64,000 nucleotides of DNA from Asterochloris sp. CNOR1 (taxonomy: Eukaryota; Chlorophyta; Trebouxiophyceae; Trebouxiales; Trebouxiaceae). Shown here piece after piece: positions 1 through 22,612 of the stretch (within the stretch, counting starts at the first letter, position 1; each line of letters starts with the position of its first letter). The notes below the pieces were generated by a model that was not told where the DNA came from, ran no database searches, and saw nothing but the letters and a program-made list of their open reading frames with translations. The stretch spans positions 806,001 to 870,000 of the forward strand of contig OZ017755.1 of the NCBI GenBank assembly GCA_963969365.1. The letters are read 5' to 3'. Position numbers and translations under genes: made by a program.

Positions 1-83
1 TCAGACTCTTGACTACTGAGCAGGGCGCGCAGAGAAGAACAAATCCATGTGCACCATTATTTTGAGATTGAACTGACTGGCAG
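1..83. other. Left-edge flank, 3' side of the AlaRS gene
   Basis: Short stretch beyond the AlaRS stop codon. It should contain the 3' untranslated region of that minus-strand gene. I see no coding exon or RNA gene in it. Confidence 0.5.
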
Positions 84-13677
<13,594 letters not shown>

Positions 13678-13857
13678 GATGGCTGCCCTACAACCTGTCT
13701 AAGCCTCCTTCCTTTGGGGACCGTGTATCGCAAATGCTCGATTGACGATCTGAAGTGCTGACCTGGTGGCGGTGGCAGGAAGTGGTTGACCCACCAGAGA
13801 TTGACCCACCATCCACCTGCGCATCAGCAGCGACGTGCTCAGCCCTTGGCAGGAATT
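13678..13857. promoter_or_regulatory. Divergent AlaRS/RPB6 intergenic promoter region
   Basis: Only 180 bases separate the AlaRS start codon (minus, 13677) from the RPB6 start codon (plus, 13858). Both are housekeeping genes, so this gap must hold both 5' untranslated regions and probably a shared bidirectional promoter. I see no clear TATA box. The role is inferred from position. Confidence 0.5.
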
Positions 13858-14884
13858 ATGGCAGACGAAGGCTATGAGTGAGCTCTCGAGAGCGCACATC
13901 CTGCTCATTCCATGGGCAAAGGCTGACTTGATGTCTGGCCTCTGTCTGCAGTGATGATGAGGCCATGGGCGTGGAGGATGTCTTTGAAGAGCAGGAGGAG
14001 GTGCGGCGTGCTACTGTACTTGAGTGCTTAGCATCTGACTGTGGTTTCACTGGCTCCTAGTCATGTGCAGCCCCAGATCGAAGAGGACGGAGATGGGGAC
14101 CAGGATGGTGATGAGCACATGGATGAGGGGCCAAGGGGTGAGCACACTGCGCTGGGCGTGTGCTTCTGGTGTGAGGTGCATTCTGCACCCAGCATCGACT
14201 GAGGGGGCCGTCCTGTTCGCAGGACCTCATAGCGAGGTGCGGACGGACCAGCAGCTGCAGCAGTCAGGGCTGGACAAACCCAAGGTCACGACACGGTTTA
14301 TGACCAAGTATGAACGGGCCAGGATCCTGGGGACGCGAGCCCTGCAGATCAGGTCAGCACTGTTGAGGCTGTGCCCAGCATGGCATGGCAGCAACCTGAG
14401 AGGCAGTCACTTGCTGTGTCTCACAGCTGCTCAATAAGCAGGCCTCATGGTGCTCCTCCCGCTGCTCACCTGGCTTGCTGTTTATGCTGCAGCATGAATG
14501 CCCCCATCATGGTGGAAGTCAACGACGAGACCGATCCTCTTGAGGTGCGCTATGACGCTCTGGAGACAGATCACACGGATCCCTTTGGGCCATGAGCAGC
14601 GTTGGCCGCATCTTGGCACCTTACTGTGCCGTCCAAGCCCCGAATGCATCCTTGATCTGCTGTTCAGCATTCCAAGCGTGTCCCTGCAGATTGCCATGAA
14701 GGAGCTGCGGGAAGGCAAGATCCCCTTCACTGTAAGGCGCTACCTGCCCGACGGCAGCTTTGAGGACTGGGACGTCAAGGACCTGCTGTGAGTCTGACTC
14801 TGCTTGCTATCTGCATTACATGCAACTTGCTTCTTAGCTGCTGACCCAGCGTTTACCCCTGCCTGCAGCTATCCTGAGCGGTGA
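13858..14884 (+). CDS. RPB6: RNA polymerase I/II/III common subunit RPB6 (RPABC2, omega homologue)
   Basis: Small common subunit that stabilises the clamp of all nuclear RNA polymerases. About 134 residues in six or seven exons, the usual family size. The acidic N-terminus begins [20 protein letters not shown] and continues [20 protein letters not shown]. The conserved core is [20 protein letters not shown], then [17 protein letters not shown], then [20 protein letters not shown] and GSFEDW. The start ATG at 13858 is followed by a 20-base first exon. The last intron (donor in ctgctgtgagtc, acceptor before ctatcctgag) gives a C-terminus LLYPER and a TGA at 14882-14884. If that intron is retained, the protein ends five residues earlier at 14789-14791. 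Convergent with the flavoprotein gene. Confidence 0.93.
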
Positions 14885-15042
14885 CATACAGAGGCACAGT
14901 GCAGTGCCATCACCGCCCTGGTTCAGCCCAGCTTGGCGGTGATAGATCTGGTTAACTTGTATGCCGACAGCTAGAAGCGCAAGCAAAACAATGAGACTTC
15001 TGTCAAGTTTAAAAACAATGAAATGATGAATTGCTGAGTCCT

Positions 15043-16750
15043 TCATCTGCTGGCACCAAGCCCAGCCGCCCTGCCAGACCACCAGGCCCATGCAAAGTTG
15101 AAGCCGCCAATCCTGCCAAACACGTCCAGGATCTCACCACAGAGGTGCACATTTGGGGCAAGCCTGGACTCCATGCTGGCACAGTCAATCTGAGACAAGG
15201 GCACACCGCCCCCTGTCACCTCTGCTTTAGCATAGCCTTGGTGGCCAGTGATGGGAAGCTCATAGGCAGTCAGCAGCTGCAGGAGCTTGAGGCGCTGTTC
15301 CTGCAGAAGAGAGGGGCGTTCATTGGACACCCATCAGATGCTCACAGCAGCTCTTGGAAGCTTGAGCTCTGATGACTTCATACAACATCTGCTGCAACCT
15401 CAAATGGCATTTGAGCAAGAGTCGACATCAAACCTTTTTCAGCTGGGACAAGAGTGTATTATTGCAGCCTGCCTCCCGGCAGAGAGCCTCTGCCAGTCGC
15501 TGTGGCAAACCAGCTTTGCGCAGGACTGCCTGTGCAGATGCAGGGCCTCCTTGCTGCAGGAGGGCCTGCCAGTGCTCCAGGGGCTGCCCCAGCCAGTTCG
15601 TTCTGATGGCTGCAGATGGACAGTCAGCTGTTGATGCTGTGCAGTGCATTTCCAATGCAAGGTGAGGAGCCTGCCAGAACTTTGCTGACCTGGGACTGGC
15701 TGTGTCTGGTTCTCCAAAGCCATGGTGACATGGTGAGACAGGTCCAGGACTGCGGGGCCACTGTAGCCCTTGTGCGTAAATAGCATGGCTGATCGCTCCG
15801 CTTGGGCAAGGGCCTTCTTCTTGCCCTTGAGGGAGGCGGCCAGCTGTGCAGCATACAGGGACACACCTACAACATAAGATACATGTCACGTTGGAAACAG
15901 GCCTTGATTTCGCTTGTGCCGGAGACCCACCTGCCAGCTGCTGCCCTGCCGGATGGCTGCCTGTGAGTGGGGTCAGTGCTGGGTAGCAGGGGTGCAGCGC
16001 ATGGCCCAGCCGCTCAGCGATGCGGTGCCCCAGCCCATCAGTGCCCAGCACAGGAAAAGACAAGCCGCCGGTGGCAAGCACCTGTACAGATGTAAGGAGC
16101 AGCCTGGATAAGGTGCAACTCAGAATTATCAGCCAGAGCAGCAGCAGCTGGGTACCTACAACTCTGTCAGCCAGGTGTGGCTGCATGGCGTCTGTCAGGC
16201 GGCACTGCCAGGCTCCATCTGCCTGCTGAGCCAAGTCATCCACCTTGGCGCCAACAACAAACCTGACCCCCTGCTCCTTGCAGGCAGCCACCAGCCTGTT
16301 GCGCACTTCCTTGGCGCTGTTGCTGACGGGGAACCACTTGGCTGTGCCTGGCTCTGAGGCCAGCTGCAGGCCCAGGTCCTGTTCCAGCCAGTGCTTGCAC
16401 TGATCCAGTGTCCAGCTCCTGAAAACGGCCCGCAGTGCTGATTTGCTGCTCTGTGAATAGAAGTCGCGCTCCAGCTGGATATCCATGGGCAGCACATTGC
16501 TGCATGGGGTCACGCAGAGGGCTAAAAGGTAGCTGCCAACTGTTCACGCTTGGCAGAAGCCAAGGGCCACTCACCAGCGAGTGCCCCCTGAGATCAGGAT
16601 CTTCCTCCCTGGCTCAGTTGTCCTCTCCAGCACTGTGACAGGAGCACTCCTGGTCTGAGCAGCAAAGTAGGCTGCAGTGAGGCCGGCAGCACCTCCACCC
16701 ACCACGGTGATGCCATACTTCTCCGGTGCAGCCGAGCAAGTGACCAGCAT
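15043..16750 (-). CDS. HI0933/BaiN-type FAD-dependent oxidoreductase
   Basis: FAD-binding flavoprotein of the HI0933-like family, which also has plastid-predicted plant members; substrate unknown. ATG at 16750. Exon 1 holds the dinucleotide-binding motif ITVVGGGAAGLTAAYFAAQ, then LERTTEPGRKILISGGTR, which splices to CNVLPMDIQLERDFYSQSS, restoring the family GGxRCN motif. Middle exons carry GTAKWFPVSNSAKEVRNRL, VLATGGLSFPVLGTDG (about 16020-16080) and a block with KGYSGPAVLDLSHHV. The last exon has GYAKAEVTGGGVPLSQID, SRLAPNVHLCGEILDV and FGRIGGFNFAWAW, the standard C-terminal flavin-site motifs, then stops with TGA at 15043-15045. Total is roughly 400 residues, as expected. The leader (MLVTCSAAPEKYG) is short, so there is no convincing transit peptide unless a 5' exon is missing. 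Confidence 0.88.
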
Positions 16751-16938
16751 TGCATGCCAGGCTTTGTTTTATTTGTATCTCAAAACCTAGATGTGCCAAC
16801 TAATTGTTGTGTCTGCAGGCTGTGACAAGTGACATTTTAACTTGTCAGTCCCCTCGTCATGTGAGCTTCAAGTCGATTGCTATCTCAGCGGGAGCCTCAG
16901 GCTTCAGGTCAATGGTGGGGATCATTTCGCTCAAAAAA

Positions 16939-16956
16939 TTTCCGTATGTACGGAAA
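16939..16956. repeat. Short perfect palindrome upstream of tRNA-like sequence
   Basis: tttccgta-tg-tacggaaa forms an 8-bp hairpin with a 2-base loop, 30 bases before the tRNA-Ser-like sequence. It may be a protein-binding site or chance. Confidence 0.5.
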
Positions 16957-16986
16957 GAAAGTTCACACTGGTGGTTTGTTGAACAC

Positions 16987-17067
16987 TGAATCGTGTCCGA
17001 GTGGTTAAGGAGGCAGACTTGAAATCTGTTGTGGCAACACGCGTAGGTTCAAATCCTGCCAGGCGCA
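16987..17067 (+). tRNA. tRNA-Ser(UGA)-like sequence, probably a pseudogene
   Basis: The body is clearly a serine-type tRNA: A box tgtccgagtggttaagga, anticodon arm gcaga-cttgaaa-tctgt with anticodon TGA, a long variable arm tgtggcaacacg, and a T arm gtagg-ttcaaat-cctgc. A TTTT Pol III terminator lies about 30 bases downstream (17096). However, the 3' acceptor strand (caggcgc, 17060-17066) does not pair with the seven bases before the A box (tgaatcg, 16987-16993): only one Watson-Crick and one wobble pair form. A functional partner would be gcgcctg. So it is likely a 5'-damaged copy rather than a working tRNA gene. Confidence 0.7.
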
Positions 17068-17157
17068 TAGTGCTCAGGATGATACCGTCTCCTCGCTTTT
17101 CGCAAGACGCATGCAGACTTGCAGACACAGCATAGGTGGGACCGGGGCCTGCGCTGG

Positions 17158-17825
17158 CTACCAGATTTGGTGGCACCAGACTTTTTGAACAGTGGGCTTG
17201 GATATTAAAGTGTTTGTGGTGACGGCAGACTGGTCCAAGTGTGCAGGTGATTTGGATCCAGCAACCCTGTACCCTCCGCAGGCTACCTGCCAGTGTTGTG
17301 CCACTGCAACAATTGTCTGCATGGCTGCCAGTCCCCTATCATGGCCTGTAGGTGCTTGGCTCAGTGGAAGCGCTAACACCTCATCTTCATCTTCAGGGTC
17401 AGCAGACTCAGCTGCTGGCTGAAACTGCTCTCTGATACCATCAGTTCTAAATCTGTGCCGCAAACCAAGCTCCACCACTATCATCAGCATGTGGCTGTTT
17501 CAATTGATCTTTGACCGTGCAGCTTGGTGCAGATAAAGGTCGGAATTATGTAGAGACAAGCAATGATGGCGGCGGCGTTGTGAAGCAGGTTGACCAACCA
17601 CCAGGTTGGGTGTCCATGGATTAGCAGGTGATGTGAGCTGCAGTGCAGGGACCTGTCTGCCCCCACCCTCAAACATGAGCTGCATCTGCTAAGAATTTCT
17701 CAGGTGTACCTGGATCACTGCCCTGCAATTTGCAAGATGCAGGCTCAGCAGGAGGGCCAGCATGTATTGAATTTAAGCTGACCGCTTAGAAGTAAAAAGC
17801 CGAGTGCAAGGTAGGCAAGGCCCAT
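17158..17825 (-). CDS. Possible small gene of unknown function, model unresolved
   Basis: Three stretches on the minus strand look exonic but the splicing is ambiguous. One is an ATG at 17825 with hydrophobic MGLAYLALGFLLLSG and a GT donor. The second, at about 17640-17520, can be read either as a membrane segment (HGHPTWWLVNLLHNAAAII) or, in another frame, as SPANPWTPNLVVGQPASQR. The third, at about 17450-17395, is an acidic exon (TDGIREQFQPAAESADPEDE) ending at a GT. The second frame of the middle exon joins the acidic exon in phase. I do not recognise a family. It lies downstream of ESS2 and could be part of an untranslated region instead. Confidence 0.25.
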
Positions 17826-18089
17826 GGCGTCAGGTGAGGCTCTGCATGCTGACTGCTTGTGCACTGCCTCAGCGCTCAGACGTCAGATGTGAGGCCACAC
17901 ATAAGCTAGCTGAGTTCCCCAAAGGGTGGGAGCATTGGCAACACCAGAATCTAAGCATTGATCAAGACCCCACAATGTGCAAGCATTAAGTGGACCTATC
18001 AGTGTTACATGCATGGTCGTCTTGTCACTCAGCAAAGAGGAGCTTCTGCTCAGAAGTGCCAGGTGCAGTTAAATGTGGGCAAGAATGAC

Positions 18090-18118
18090 GGGAGGGGAGG
18101 GGAGGGGAGGGGGTCGGG
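18090..18118. repeat. GGGGA repeat, G-quadruplex candidate, in ESS2 3' flank
   Basis: Four to five runs of three to five G separated by single A on the plus strand (gggaggggaggggagggg). It starts 13 bases past the ESS2 stop codon, so the ESS2 transcript would carry the C-rich complement (CCCCT)n in its 3' untranslated region. A DNA G-quadruplex on the plus strand is possible. Confidence 0.7.
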
Positions 18119-18130
18119 AACCATTGCGGC

Positions 18131-21100
18131 TTATATCTGCAGCAAATTGTCTGTGATGTTGGCATCAGGAGCAGGAAGTACTGGTGCCTGCACTGCTGCA
18201 GCAGATGGCTGAGCCTGGGCCATGCGGCCTGGGTGCACAACTGGGGTGCTGGCACGGCCTCTCCGCCAGGGCACAGGCGTAGGCGATGCGCCCCACTCTC
18301 CAGTGTCTGGGCGTTTCCGAGCTGCAAGAGGAGAGACACATAGTAAGTACATGTAAGCATTGTTAAACAAGCAACCAAGCGCCACATGAGTGTCAATGGC
18401 TGTTCAGACCTCAATAATGCTGTGCAGCACCATATAGAGTCATTTGCACAACATGCAAGGCAGAGCACATACATGGCGTCCCCGCAGTGTAGCTGGCTCG
18501 AAGCTGCTTGTCAGCGGCGCTGGTCTTGCCCCTGAGGTTGGACGCCAGGCGCTTGCCTGCCGCAGACAGGCGAGAGGGAGTGCCTGCCACCTTGCGGATG
18601 CCGCGTGTGGCTGTGGACCTTGCACCCTGCATCACGCGTGCTTGCTGCATCAGCCAGTGTCGACAGAGGGCTTGAGAGTGGAATGTGGTGGTTCCAGCAT
18701 CAAGCGGAAACACAGATGCTGAGCTCTGAGAACTGCTGGGTGCAATATCGCATCAACTCAGGGAGGGACTTGCGAGGCAATGGGCCACAGACTGGCAGAT
18801 GAGGGCCACAATGCTTGCCTGAAGCGCTTGGCGCAGGGGTGTGGTGGCATGCAACTCCGAGCGGCGCTTCAGGGAGGCTGTTGACTTCTGAGCCATGCTG
18901 CGCCCCAGCTCGTCACGGCGGGGCTGGGCAGTCATGGCAAAGGCAGGACCTGCAGGCCGCACGAGGGCTGCTCAATAAGTGAACTGGCGTGCGGCTTGTA
19001 TGGGAAAAGAGCAGCCACTGGCTTGTTGGAGTGCACTCCCACGAGAGCTGGCTACCTTTCAGCATGACTTGCTGATAGGACATGCAATGTCCCGAGGGAC
19101 TTGCAATTACATACATGTGCAGCAAAGCCTGTTACAAAGGTCTGAAGCCCTCTCTCCCACTCAACCATGACATAGACGCCTGCCCCTTATGCAGGGCATC
19201 CTGCCTACTTTGAAACCAGCCAGAACAACTCCCATCTTTCTGATTACTATCTACACAGCCTTGCATGCTGTGCATGCAATGGTCAGACGTGAGTGAGAGC
19301 GTTGAGATCCTGCCAGGACCTCCTTGAGCTTATAATGCGGCACAGCTCATGCATCAATGCAGTCAGAAAGCAGGTTCAGTGTCTTAGCTGAGTCTGTTGA
19401 CCCCTTTGTCTGCAGCTCCCTAATCGTGAAAGTGGCAGCCCGTGTGACAGGCAGTTGAGAAGATGCGGGTGGCTTCACAGGGGCTGATGAAACTGATAGC
19501 ATTGCTTGCCTGACTCCCCTGCTGTAGCGGGCGCACTGCAAAGTCGACTCCTTTGGCCCTTTCCAACCTGCCCTACTGTGGATGGGCATCCATCAGGCCC
19601 CGCAATCTTCAACAGAACACAAGCCATGTTGCACTGCACCATGATACTGCTCCCCAACACTCGCTCAGCCACATGCAGCCCAGTACCTGGCAGCACCGGA
19701 AGGATAACAACCATCACCATCATGCACGGAGACACTGGCTGCCTGATGCAAAGTCGGATCTTGTACATTGCCTTTAGCCTCATAGCTCAAGTCAGATGCA
19801 GCATAGTGGCCTCACCTTCCCAGCACCTGCTCAGGCACAAGCAGGCTGCACATTGCTCCAACAAGCGTGCCAACACCCAGCAACCACACAAAGTACTGCT
19901 TGCGTGGCTCCGCTGCCTGGACATAAGTGTTGTTTCTGTCGGCCGCCTGTCACTGCAAGTCTGTACCCGCCCCTTCTCCCCCATGACAGACTGCGTGCGC
20001 AGCAGAGCAGGAGGCCAGATGCCAGAAGGTGCGCTTGCCTGCTGCGCCTGGACTGTGCATGCCATGCCAGAAGTCAAGCCTGCCCACTGCTTGCCTCTGC
20101 CACCAACGCCTACACAGCATGAGGAGGAACAAAGCTTGCCTGCCTCCCCTGCCGACACATGGATGTCGTCCTCTGCCTCCAGCCTGAGAGGCGTGCCTGC
20201 CAGGTCGCCCCACGTCATCAGCGGGGACTCATCTGGGCCCGGCGTAAACGAGGGGGTGGCCATGACCTCATAACGCGGCTTCTGACCTCCGCCAGGAGCG
20301 GGCTCACTTGCCTCGTCCTCTGGACGCATGCGCGTGGCTGCGTGCCTGCAGGAGGATCATGGAGCTGCTGAGCTGCCTTTCTGCCTTGACTGCAGTGCAC
20401 CAGATGCTGCAGGTGCATGCACATGGCTGCATGCTTGCAGGGGGAGCAAGGGGCTGCCGCTGGGGGAGCTGCGAGGTTTGCTTGACACTGCTCGCAGACC
20501 CCTGACTGCTTGCCTGCAGGATCGCAGAACGTCGGTGGTGTCTTGGAAACATGTCAGTGTGTGGGATGGCAGAGTGCGAGGTGTAACGGCTGCAGTCAAG
20601 TGGCAGCGTGCCTGCGCCTCAGCATGATTGCAGTGCGCTGATGCGCAAAGGGTACAGGTGCATGCCTGCAGGACACAGGGCGCTGTTGCTTGGCTGTGGC
20701 AGCACTCGAGGGCCTGCGGCTGTTGCAGCTCTGAAAAGCCTTTACACGGCGGGCCTCAATGCGAAGGCAGCGGCCGCCATCATAGACTGCTATGCAGAGG
20801 TCAGTCCGCTATGTTGAGGCCTGGAGGGTGATGCAACAGTGACTTGGTGCACCCGCCCAGCAGCCAAGTCCAGGCTGTGCAGAAACAGCAGCACAAGCCC
20901 AGCTGAGCCGCCTGGACAGCTCACATCACTTGAGAGCCCCCTGTGCACAGAGCGGCGGGTTCACACCTCCCTGGAAATCTGCATGACAGGCTCACTTGAT
21001 CTGCTTCGGCGGCCCCTGGACCAGCGCAGCCTTCTCGCTGTCAGTCAGCGGCACAGCATCCCGCTGGGACGAGTCGTAGTACAGCGCATTCTTGTTTACA

Positions 21101-22299
21101 TAGGGCCAGCTGGTCAGCGTCTGGTCAGTCTGGCCCCCCGTGCCGAAGTCATCTGTGCTCACGGGTGGGCGCCCAGGATTGGGCACCATTGCCCGCTGAA
21201 GTGGGGGCTCCAGGCCTGCCTCCCCCTGGAACGCCACAGCCACCCCAGGGGGGCCTTCTTGCGCCTGTGAGGGGCCGGCAGACATCTCTGACTCCGCTGG
21301 CTGGTCGCTGCCTGCAGCAGGTGCGGCCGGCAGCGCTGCCAGCTGCTGAGACTGGGAGGCGCCAGTAAAGGGCCTGCGCTGCCCCTGCAGCTGCTGTGCC
21401 TGTCCAGAAGCCTCCAGGCGTGGCAGCCCTTCACCTGTGGCAGCAGTGCTGCCACTGCTGCCTGTCGGCGGCGCTTCCAGTGCCAGGGGCCCCCTCTGGG
21501 GCCCCTTGTCTTCAAATAGCCAGGCCTTGGCATCACGCTTGCGCTTGCGGCTGGCCTCAGCTATCTCCTGGTAGGCTGCGTTGTCCTCGCCGGTGTGCTT
21601 GGCAAAGAAGCGGTCCAGTGAAGGGTCCTGGGGGCCCAAGTGTGCCCCAGCTGCTGCCTCGCCTGCACCTGCACATGCGTAATGGTGTGCTGAGCAAGCA
21701 CGCAGCGTTGGCTGGTGCAGTGGGGGCTGCGCTGAGCATGTGCGACATGAAGTGGTAGTCTGGGCTGTATGGGAGGCGGGCAGTGCTGTGCCAGTCTGCA
21801 GCCTAAGCGCGAGGAATATGCACAACAGGAGACCTGCTGTGAAGCGCACCTGCAGCTGTGCCAGGAGTGGCGCCCCAGGCAGGGGTGGCCCCAGGTGTGG
21901 CCCGAGGCAGGGCTGAGCGTAGGATGCTGGTGCCTGGCACGCCCATGGTGCCTGGAGTGGCGCCCACAGGCGTCTTGATGCCCATCCTGCGCTGCGCAAT
22001 GTTCAGCTGCGCCTGCCGCATCAGCTCTGGGTCGCCAGCTTGCATAGCCTGCACCACAAGGTTGGATGCTGAGCACATCTCAGGGCCAGCGGCAACAATG
22101 CATGCTCCTGCGCAACATTCCCCGGCCTCACCTGAAGCCACTCAAGCTTGTTCTGCAGCTTGGGGAGGTCTGGGAAGAAGTCGCGCTGGATGATAGCCTC
22201 TATGCGCTGCACATACTCATCCTCCTCTAGTACCTCATGCTGCCTGCGTGGGGGCCTGGCAGCAGGTGGGGCCATCAGGGCTGGCTTCCCTGAAGCCAT
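18131..22299 (-). CDS. ESS2: Splicing factor ESS2 homologue (DGCR14/Es2, Bis1)
   Basis: Nuclear protein associated with the spliceosomal C complex. ATG at 22299 opens an exon with VLEEDEYVQRIEAIIQRDFF and PDLPKLQNKLEWLQ, the Es2 N-terminal signature. Later exons carry SLDRFFAKHTGEDNAAYQE (about 21600), SWPYVNKNALYYD (about 21100), then MATPSFTPGPDESPLMTWGD and LAGTPLRLEAEDD (about 20200). Next come GPAFAMTAQPRRDELGRSMA (18949 down), a basic block with KQLRASYTAGTP, and the ending PDANITDNLLQI with TAA at 18131-18133, which matches the family ending ITDNLLQ. The junction at 20140/18949 only keeps frame with a GC donor (gag-gca-g/gcaagc); that intron is 1190 bases. The divergent neighbour is the RING coiled-coil gene. 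Confidence 0.9.
19347..20065 (-). CDS. Possible membrane-protein gene nested in ESS2 intron
   Basis: Inside the 1.19-kb ESS2 intron, on the same strand, lies an exon-like block at 19960-19812. It reads NNTYVQAAEPRKQYFVW, a hydrophobic helix LLGVGTLVGAMCSLLVPEQV, and ends at a consensus donor (ggaag/gtgagg). A plausible first exon (MACTVQAQQ, ATG at 20065) joins it in phase through a GC donor. A phase-compatible next exon (acceptor gcatcag, about 19757) reads PVSPCMMVMVVILPVLPG and stays open to about 19480. A further open stretch, TFTIRELQTKGSTDSAK, ends in a stop at 19347. ESS2 needs none of this sequence. I do not recognise the family. It could be a genuine nested gene with two or more membrane helices, or a relic. 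Confidence 0.35.
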
Positions 22300-22612
22300 C
22301 GAAGCTGGTTCAGGTGCTAGACTAGTCTGCTACAGTGCAGCAGGATAGTCAGGGATTCCTTGGGGATGTCTGGCACGACTGTCAGCTTCAACTGCTGCTT
22401 TCTTGCAGCTCCCAAAAAAAGGAATTTAAAAGTGATATGACGTAATACAGATATTGTGGTCAAACTTCTTCTTTTTCGCCATACTGACAGGCGCTCAGCC
22501 CTGCGATTTGCACGAGGCCTTGCCTTCAACCTAGACATCTCTGGTCCCCTACAATCTGTGCCGTTAGGTCTGCCTCTATAGTGGGGGTGTCTTTCCTTGT
22601 TGCTTCCCAGAC
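22300..22612. promoter_or_regulatory. Divergent ESS2/RING intergenic region
   Basis: About 310-350 bases between two divergent start codons, so it should hold both promoters. It contains an A-rich run (aaaaaaaggaatttaaaag, about 22414) followed by tgacgtaa (about 22437), which resembles a CRE/bZIP site. No gene is visible. Function is inferred from position. Confidence 0.4.

Noticed and set aside
15428-16513. 361-residue minus-strand open frame taken as one exon
   Set aside because: It contains real flavoprotein exons, but runs through introns; the conserved blocks only join after splicing.
19506-20273. 255-residue plus-strand open frame
   Set aside because: It lies antisense to ESS2 and its intron, has no family features, and ends antisense to the conserved ESS2 MTWGD exon.
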